In this document: one piece after another, positions 1-4,850 of the stretch | Layout: every line of letters begins with the position of its first letter | How positions within the stretch are numbered: position 1 is the stretch's first letter | Source of the DNA: Methyloceanibacter sp. | Lineage (GTDB): Bacteria > Pseudomonadota > Alphaproteobacteria > Rhizobiales > Methyloligellaceae | DNA length: 7,810 nucleotides | NCBI GenBank assembly: GCA_016649675.1 | Contig: JAENXG010000114.1 | Coordinates: forward strand, 1 to 7,810 | Reading direction: 5' to 3' | Notes under the pieces: generated by a model | The model's database searches: none | The model's input: only the letters and a program-made list of their open reading frames with translations | Told to the model about the DNA's origin: nothing | Position numbers and translations under genes: made by a program

Positions 1-144
1 GAGTCGCTCCAGAAGTCGGGCGCCTCGACCTCGCGGTCTAGCGCGGCGAGCCGTGCTTTGGCCTGGTCAGGGTCAAAGATGCCTCCTGAGTAGGGACAGG
101 GACTCTTTGATGTCGTTGACGAGCGACTCGGTTTCGGCGCGCAT
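1..144 (-). CDS. prfB: Peptide chain release factor 2 (RF2), N-terminal part, with programmed +1 frameshift
   Basis: RF2 recognises UGA and UAA stop codons on the ribosome and triggers release of the finished peptide. Only the first 47 or so residues are present; the gene runs out of the window at position 1. The frame opens with ATG at 144-142 (MRAETESLVNDIKESL...) and reaches an in-frame TGA at 75-73 after 23 codons. A +1 shift at the preceding CTT gives DPDQAKARLAALDRE and then APDFWSD, which fits the start of RF2 (a DxxxAxxRLxxL helix, then a PxFWxD motif). A GAGGAAG ribosome-binding site lies at 153-147. The gene follows mrcA by 84 bases on the same strand, the usual order in Hyphomicrobiales. 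The identification rests on both the protein start and the recoding site. The catalytic GGQ and the SPF anticodon-like motif lie outside the window. Confidence 0.93.
72..87 (-). promoter_or_regulatory. prfB: prfB programmed +1 ribosomal frameshift site
   Basis: Read on the minus strand the element is AGGAGG-CAT-CTT-TGA-C. An internal Shine-Dalgarno-like AGGAGG (87-82) is followed by a three-base spacer, the slippery CTT (78-76), an in-frame TGA (75-73) and a C. This matches the known prfB arrangement, in which the SD-like hexamer sits three bases before CUU UGA C. When RF2 is scarce the ribosome pauses at UGA and slips +1 onto UUU, so full-length RF2 is made; when RF2 is abundant, translation stops. 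RF2 thus controls its own synthesis. A sequencing error is unlikely because all the parts are present at the correct spacing. Confidence 0.95.
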
Positions 145-179
145 CGCTTCCTCTGTTAGAGCTCGCAAAAATAGGTGAA

Positions 180-208
180 GGTCCAGGCGAGAGAGCCCGC
201 CTGGAACC
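180..208 (-). terminator. Hairpin between mrcA and prfB, weak terminator or attenuator
   Basis: On the minus strand a perfect 7-bp stem, CCAGGCG with CGCCTGG (204-198 with 189-183), encloses an 8-base loop. GGT and ACC can extend it across one bulged T. A run of five T lies only several bases past the stem (175-171), so it is not a textbook intrinsic terminator. It may reduce read-through from mrcA into prfB, protect the mrcA 3' end, or act as a processing site. Confidence 0.35.
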
Positions 209-228
209 GCGTCACCTGAATATGGGGA

Positions 229-2859
229 CTAGTAGAGGCCGCCGGGACCCGATGTCAAAGCATGGTCGTTGCGGGGGGGTGGGGCCGAGCGCGGCGGCGG
301 CGCCGGAGGCGGACCCTCAGGCGGTGGGGCACTGTTATCGCCGGCCGCAACATCGCTGCCGTCGGTTTCGCCCTCCGCCTCGGCAGGGACCGAGCCCTCA
401 GGTTCCTGACCCGGCTTGAACGCCTCCATGATGGCGGTCTTGTCACCGGCAGCCGCCGGCAGGCCGGTCTTGTGATTGACGCGGACGAGCAAGATCCCGG
501 GGGGAGCACGGAACGGAACCGCAGGCTGGTCGGCGAGCGCCACCCTCATAAAGTCGCGGACGACGGGAGCAGCCAGCATGCCGCCGGTTTGCCCGTGCCC
601 CATGGGCGCCGGATTGTCGTAGCCGATATACACGCCGACCACGAGGTCGGGCGTGAAGCCGATGAACCAGGCATCCTTCTCGTCGTTGGTCGTGCCGGTC
701 TTGCCCGCGATCGGCCGGTTCAGGACCTTGAGCTTCTGCGCGGTGCCGCTCTGCACGACGCCTTCCATGACCTCGGTGATCTGGTAGGAGGTCATGGGAT
801 CGATGATCTGCTTGCGATCGTCGATGAGCTCGGGCTCGCCTTGGCCGCTCCATTCGCGCGCGGTGCAATCCGGGCATTTGCGGGTGTCGTGGCTCCAGAT
901 GGTGCGGCCGTAGCGGTCCTGGATGCGATCGATCAGGGTCGCCTTCACCTGCTTGCCGCCATTGGCGAGCATGGCATAGCCGTTGACCATGCGCATCAGG
1001 GTGGTCTCACCGGCGCCGAGCGCCATGGACAGGGCCGGCATCAGATTATCGTAGACGCCGAAGCGCCTCGCATATTCGCCGATGATCGGCATGCCCATGT
1101 CGCGCGCGAGCCGCACGGTCATGAGGTTGCGCGAGTGCTCTACGCCGAAGCGCAAGGTCGATGGGCCTGCCGCGGAGCCGGCCTCGTAGTTCTTCGGGCA
1201 CCATTTCGGCATGCCCGCCCCTTGATCGATGCAAATTGGACCGTCGACGATAATGCTTGACGGCGTATATCCGTTGTCGATGGCCGTCGTGTAGATGAAG
1301 GGCTTGAACGAGGAGCCTGGCTGACGGCGCGCTTGGGTCGCGCGATCGAACTGGCTTTGGGCGAAGCTAAAGCCGCCGACAATGGCCAGCACGCGGCCGG
1401 TATGGGGATCCATGGCGACGAGCGCGCCCCCGACATCGGGAGGCTGCACCAGCGACCATTGCCCTTTGAGGTCCTCTTGCGTCGGCGGGGTGGTGCCGTC
1501 ATCCGCCCGCTTAGGCTCGCGCGGCGCGACATAGACGACATCGCCCGGCTTCAACACCGCCGTCACCGATCCTGGAGCCCCGCCGAGGCCTCGGGCGAGC
1601 TTGGGCCGCGCCCATTTCACTTCCTCAAAGGGAATGACGCCCGTCTCGCGCTCCTTCACCAGCACGCCGGTCGGCGTCCGGCCGGGACGCAAGCCGACCA
1701 CGGCCTTGTCCTTGCTCGCTTCCAGCACGACGGCAAGGCGCCACGGGTCGATGTCCGACCACACCGGCATGGCGGCAAGCGTCTTGCCCCAATCGCCCTT
1801 GATGTCGATCTGCTTCACTGGCCCGCGCCAGCCGCCATGGCTCTGGTCATAGCCGACCAGCCCGTTGACGAGCGCCTTGCGGGCGATGCTCTGCAGCGCC
1901 GGATCGAGCGTGGTGCGCACCGACAGGCCGCCGCCATAAAGCTTGTCCTCACCGTAAAGATCGAGAATCTCGCGGCGCACCTCCTCGGCGAAAAACTCCG
2001 AGGCGAAGATCTTGGGCCCGGTGGTGCGCTTGGTGACGCCGAGCGGCGTGGCCTTGGCCTTCTCGCCGTCTTCGCGGTTGGCGAACCCATTCTCGACGAT
2101 GCGATCGATGACCCAGTTGCGGCGCGCCACCGCGCGATCCGGGAATTTGAACGGATCGTAGTTGCTCGGCGCCTTGGGCAGCGTGGCAAGGTAGGCGCAA
2201 TCGGCAAGGGTAAGCTCGCTCAGCGACTTGTCCCAATAGGTCTGCGCCGCGGCCGCGACGCCGTAGGAGCCTGCGCCGAGATAGATCTCGTTCATATAGA
2301 GCTCGAGGATCTGCTCCTTGGTGAATGCGCGCTCGATGCGAATGGCAAGGATCGCCTCCTTCAACTTGCGCTCGACGGTCTGGTCGCTCGACAGGAGGAA
2401 GTTCTTGGCCACCTGCTGGGTGATGGTCGAGGCGCCGACGACGCGCCGTCCCGACTGCACATTGCTCATATTGGTGACGACGGCGCGGATGATGCCCTGA
2501 ATATCGAGGCCGCCATGCTGATAGAAATTCTTGTCCTCGGCCGAGATGAAGGCCTGGATGACGCACTGGGGAATGGCGGTGATAGGCACGTAGATGCGCC
2601 GCTCGCGGGCGAACTCGGCAATCAGGGCGCCGTCATTGGCGTGGATGCGAGTCATCACCGGAGGCTCGTATTTGGCGAGCACTTCGTAGTCCGGCAGCTC
2701 CTGCGATACTTTCCACAGCACGAAGCCGGCAGCACCGGCGATGGCGATGAAGACGATCATGCTGGCGGCGAACATGAAGCCGAGGAAGCGCAGGAAAAAC
2801 CCGCCGCGCCGCCGCCGCCGCCGTTGCTCCGGCGGCTTGACTGGAGCCGTAATGTCCAT
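229..2859 (-). CDS. mrcA: Penicillin-binding protein 1A (bifunctional transglycosylase/transpeptidase)
   Basis: This 876-residue class A PBP polymerises lipid II into glycan strands and cross-links their peptides, anchored in the inner membrane and acting in the periplasm. An arginine-rich cytoplasmic tip (residues 12-18) precedes one membrane segment (about 22-48). The GT51 glycosyltransferase domain (about 65-240) has the EDKNF motif with catalytic Glu108, GASTITQQ (142-149), RKLKE (164-168) and ILELYMNEIYLG (184-195). An OB-like linker region (about 340-460) leads to the transpeptidase domain with the SSFK motif (Ser516, Lys519), SRN (576-578) and KTGTT (720-724), so both active sites look intact. 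The C-terminal tail is acidic (816-835) then proline-rich (844-863). The start is fixed: an in-frame TGA lies at 2865-2863, two codons upstream. The ribosome-binding site is weak (GGGACGGG). The gene follows amiC by 136 bases on the same strand. That gap has a CATAAT -10-like box (minus strand) with no convincing -35, so a separate promoter is unproven. ponA is an equivalent name in related genomes. Confidence 0.96.
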   Translation of the reverse strand: MDITAPVKPPEQRRRRRRGGFFLRFLGFMFAASMIVFIAIAGAAGFVLWKVSQELPDYEVLAKYEPPVMTRIHANDGALIAEFARERRIYVPITAIPQCVIQAFISAEDKNFYQHGGLDIQGIIRAVVTNMSNVQSGRRVVGASTITQQVAKNFLLSSDQTVERKLKEAILAIRIERAFTKEQILELYMNEIYLGAGSYGVAAAAQTYWDKSLSELTLADCAYLATLPKAPSNYDPFKFPDRAVARRNWVIDRIVENGFANREDGEKAKATPLGVTKRTTGPKIFASEFFAEEVRREILDLYGEDKLYGGGLSVRTTLDPALQSIARKALVNGLVGYDQSHGGWRGPVKQIDIKGDWGKTLAAMPVWSDIDPWRLAVVLEASKDKAVVGLRPGRTPTGVLVKERETGVIPFEEVKWARPKLARGLGGAPGSVTAVLKPGDVVYVAPREPKRADDGTTPPTQEDLKGQWSLVQPPDVGGALVAMDPHTGRVLAIVGGFSFAQSQFDRATQARRQPGSSFKPFIYTTAIDNGYTPSSIIVDGPICIDQGAGMPKWCPKNYEAGSAAGPSTLRFGVEHSRNLMTVRLARDMGMPIIGEYARRFGVYDNLMPALSMALGAGETTLMRMVNGYAMLANGGKQVKATLIDRIQDRYGRTIWSHDTRKCPDCTAREWSGQGEPELIDDRKQIIDPMTSYQITEVMEGVVQSGTAQKLKVLNRPIAGKTGTTNDEKDAWFIGFTPDLVVGVYIGYDNPAPMGHGQTGGMLAAPVVRDFMRVALADQPAVPFRAPPGILLVRVNHKTGLPAAAGDKTAIMEAFKPGQEPEGSVPAEAEGETDGSDVAAGDNSAPPPEGPPPAPPPRSAPPPRNDHALTSGPGGLY

Positions 2860-2995
2860 GATTCAGACCCGTCCCGTCCCCGGTTCTAGTCGCGCGGGGC
2901 ACCCGAGGCAACCCTAGCCAAGATTATGGCAACAAGAAGCTGCCGTCGCCGAAAAATCGAGAGAAAGCGGGGAGGATCGGAAGGGTCGGTGAATC

Positions 2996-4237
2996 TCAGA
3001 ACGGCACGCGCGCGACGCGCTTGGCAAAATAGGTGTCGATCGCGCCGACGATCTGGTCGGCCTCACGGTCGCGCCAGACGTCGGAGGTGAGCCGCTTCTC
3101 GTCGTCGGGGTTGCTCAAGAAGCCGACCTCGAGCAGCACGGAGGGGATGTCAGGCGCCTTCAGCACGCGAAAGCCCGCCGACCTCAACTTCTTCGTGTGC
3201 AGGCTGCCGGCAAGCTCGCCGACGATGGAGCGGGCGAACACCACCGACCGGTTCTGCGTCTCGCGCTGCGCCAGGTCGATCAGGATGTTCGCCACCACCT
3301 CGTCGGAATCGTCCCGCAGTTCGACACCGGCGAGCGCATCGGAGAAGTTCTCCTTGGTGGCAAGCTCCTTCGCCTCTTCGTCCGAGGCCTGCTCGGACAA
3401 GGTATAGACGGTGGCGCCGGTGGCCTTGTCGATCTCCTTGGGGAAGTAGTCGGCATGGATCGAGAGGAAGAGCCCTGCCCCCTTCTTCTGGGCGAACTCC
3501 ACCCGCTCGCGCAGCGGCAGGAACGTGTCGTTGTCGCGGGTGAGATAGACCTCATAGCGTCCCACGGCGTCGAGCTTGGCCTTGAGCGCCTTGGCCAAGG
3601 CCAAGACCACGTCCTTCTCGGTGATGCCACTTTCGCTCTTCGTGCCGGGATCGACACCGCCGTGACCCGGATCGAGCACCACCACGGGCTTTGCGTCGGG
3701 GGGCCGCGATGCGGCTTGCGGCGGAACGCCCGCTCCGCCCTCTTGCGCCTGCGGCGGCTTCGCCTCTTTCAGCTTGGTAAGGAACGTCTTCTCGTCGGTC
3801 GGAACGAGGTCGATCACGAGGCGCGCAGGCTGGTCGTCGCGGGGCTCGAGCACGAAGGCCTTGTCGATGAGAAAGGGACCGCTCACGTCGATGACGATGC
3901 GCGATTTCCCCGGCGCGAACAGTCCGTAGCGGTAGGCGGTGACGAGGCCCCTCTTCTCCTTGCCGATGCCATCGGGCATCTGGAAGTTCACGTCGAGGGC
4001 ATCGACGATCACCCGGTAAGGGTTGCCGAGGGCAAAGACGTGGACGTCCACCTTTTTCGACAGATCGGCGATGAAGCGCGTGCGTTCCCGGTCGCCGGCG
4101 ACGCGCGCGTCGTTGGCGACCGCAGGCGTCGAACCGGCATAGGCGGCGAAGCCCAAAAGGCCGACGGAGGCGACCGTCAGCGCAAAGGCAATGGCCCCTG
4201 CCGGCGCGATCGCTACCAAGGCACGCACTCTTCGCAT
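2996..4237 (-). CDS. amiC: Periplasmic N-acetylmuramoyl-L-alanine amidase with AMIN domain (AmiC type)
   Basis: This 413-residue zinc amidase cuts the bond between N-acetylmuramic acid and the stem peptide, which separates septal peptidoglycan at cell division. A signal peptide covers about residues 1-41 (hydrophobic core 7-34, likely cut after AVA at 41). It has arginines near the start but not a clear twin-arginine motif, so Sec export is the simpler reading. An AMIN domain (about 48-145), expected to bind peptidoglycan, is followed by a Pro/Ala/Gln-rich linker (about 158-183) and the Amidase_3 domain (184-405). Predicted zinc ligands are His192 in LDPGHGG, Glu207 in ITEKD and His261 in SIHAD; the catalytic Glu370 is in LLEVGFLSN. 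The stretch at about 284-310, between SIHAD and the last motif, lies where family members carry the helix that blocks the active site until an EnvC/NlpD-like activator binds; that control is inferred. A TAA at 4255-4253 is in frame six codons upstream, and a GGGGGGA ribosome-binding site precedes ATG, so this start is well supported. It is the first gene of the leftward unit with mrcA and prfB. Confidence 0.94.
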   Translation of the reverse strand: MRRVRALVAIAPAGAIAFALTVASVGLLGFAAYAGSTPAVANDARVAGDRERTRFIADLSKKVDVHVFALGNPYRVIVDALDVNFQMPDGIGKEKRGLVTAYRYGLFAPGKSRIVIDVSGPFLIDKAFVLEPRDDQPARLVIDLVPTDEKTFLTKLKEAKPPQAQEGGAGVPPQAASRPPDAKPVVVLDPGHGGVDPGTKSESGITEKDVVLALAKALKAKLDAVGRYEVYLTRDNDTFLPLRERVEFAQKKGAGLFLSIHADYFPKEIDKATGATVYTLSEQASDEEAKELATKENFSDALAGVELRDDSDEVVANILIDLAQRETQNRSVVFARSIVGELAGSLHTKKLRSAGFRVLKAPDIPSVLLEVGFLSNPDDEKRLTSDVWRDREADQIVGAIDTYFAKRVARVPF

Positions 4238-4293
4238 CGTCCCCCCACTCGATTAACGATTAAGCGAATTTCTTTAATGGCGCCGGGCGCCGG

Positions 4294-4313
4294 GCGGGCA
4301 CCGCGTGGCCCGC
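4294..4313 (-). other. GC-rich hairpin in the amiC leader
   Basis: GCGGGC (4294-4299) pairs with GCCCGC (4308-4313) around an 8-base loop; allowing a bulged G lets CAC and GTG inside pair as well. It lies about 57 bases upstream of the amiC start. If transcription begins beyond it, it would fold in the amiC leader. The function is unknown, and GC-rich DNA can form such stems by chance. Confidence 0.3.
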
Positions 4314-4354
4314 GATGCGCCAAAAATGGCTCGAACTTGCCCAAATACTAACCA

Positions 4355-4368
4355 CGCTTAGTTAAGCG
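4355..4368. promoter_or_regulatory. Inverted repeat, possible operator
   Basis: CGCTTA (4355-4360) and TAAGCG (4363-4368) form a perfect inverted repeat around GT. The octamer TTAAGCGA in its right arm (4362-4369) occurs again in the same direction at 4260-4267, nearer the amiC start. A two-site arrangement in a divergent control region is suggestive of a regulator, but I cannot match it to a named binding consensus. Confidence 0.3.
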
Positions 4369-4407
4369 ACTCTTGTGACCCTTTGGCGGCGAATCTCCTC
4401 TAGAGGC

Positions 4408-4437
4408 TTGCCAAATCTCCCGCCAACCCCGTAATAA
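4408..4437 (+). promoter_or_regulatory. Candidate sigma-70-type promoter for rne
   Basis: TTGCCA (4408-4413), five of six bases of the TTGACA box, is followed after 18 bases by TAATAA (4432-4437), a weak -10 match. Transcription from here would start at or inside the strong hairpin at 4436-4469 and give a leader of about 400 bases. The -10 match is poor and the true promoter may lie elsewhere in the region. Confidence 0.25.
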
Positions 4438-4469
4438 GGGTCAGGCTCGCTTCGGAGCCTTGAGCCCTT
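4436..4469 (+). other. Strong stem-loop in the rne leader region
   Basis: Three blocks pair in order: AAGGG (4436-4440) with CCCTT (4465-4469), TCA (4441-4443) with TGA (4461-4463), and GGCTC (4444-4448) with GAGCC (4455-4459). That is 13 base pairs with single bulged bases at 4460 and 4464 and a GCTTCG loop. No T-run follows directly; the U-rich stretch begins about 27 bases later, so it does not look like an intrinsic terminator. It may be part of an RNase E autoregulatory leader, as is known for rne of Escherichia coli, although that structure is not conserved in sequence. Confidence 0.5.
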
Positions 4470-4850
4470 GGACGCCAAACGGCGATACGGGCCGAATTTG
4501 TTTTTCGCGTCAGGCCTTATTCGAACGGCCAGAACGCAGAAAGAAGCGACGGTCAGGTGACAGACGGCCGTCAGTTGGAAACTTCTCAAGCCGCTTCTGA
4601 GACGCGGTGGTGAGGACTGCGATGCACGGCCAGAGCATTCGGCTAAGCCACGGAAATTGCCGGGCTTTGCCACAGACACTGATCACGTGCCGGCCAGCGA
4701 TGGCCGTGCCCGGCGGCCAAACTATCAGGCCGCTCATGGGTCGTCGCAGCGAATCATGGTCTATTGGTCATTGGCGCGCGCGGGCCCTGGGCCCAGTGCG
4801 GCGGTCTAACTTCCCGCCCTTCCCGTCCCGCGCGGCGGAGAACACTCAAC

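Larger units (their letters stand above)
4238..4850. other. Divergent non-coding control region between amiC and rne
   Basis: These 613 bases lie between two divergent starts and hold no convincing gene; the open frames here are short and lack family resemblance or a supporting ribosome-binding site. The amiC-proximal part has a GGCGCCGG-type GC-rich hairpin block (4279-4313) and TTAA-containing AT-rich stretches (4251-4276). The middle has the palindromes CGCTTAGTTAAGCG (4355-4368) and CCTCTAGAGG (4397-4406). The rne-proximal part reads as a long structured leader: a strong hairpin at 4436-4469, a small CGCC-AAAC-GGCG hairpin (4473-4484), a U-rich stretch (4497-4506), the palindrome GACGGCCGTC (4563-4572), a GGCC-AGCGAT-GGCC stem (near 4692-4705) and GGGCCC repeats (4782-4794). 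Long structured leaders are known for rne in other bacteria, where RNase E controls its own mRNA through them. Confidence 0.7.

Noticed and set aside
1333..2889. 518-codon open frame on the plus strand opposite mrcA
   Set aside because: It lies wholly antisense to a PBP1A gene with intact catalytic motifs, and its translation is rich in Arg, His, Asp and Leu with no family resemblance. Long antisense frames are common in GC-rich coding DNA.
4175..4237. Twin-arginine signal on the amidase
   Set aside because: MRRVRALV has adjacent arginines but lacks the usual (S/T)RRxFLK pattern, so Sec export is the simpler reading. E. coli AmiC does use Tat, so this is not excluded.
4253..4276. TTAA-rich stretch upstream of amiC as a CtrA binding site
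   Set aside because: The TTAA half-sites are separated by three and nine bases, not the seven of the CtrA consensus TTAA-N7-TTAA.
3197..4351. 384-codon open frame on the plus strand opposite amiC
   Set aside because: Antisense shadow of the amidase, with no domain and no ribosome-binding site that stands out.
4397..4406. CCTCTAGAGG palindrome as an operator
   Set aside because: A 10-bp perfect palindrome with no second copy and no matching known site; it overlaps the candidate rne promoter region but is too short to call alone.
4764..4850. 29-codon upstream extension of rne
   Set aside because: The added residues are unlike RNase E N-termini, and a good GGCGGAG sits before the ATG at 4851.
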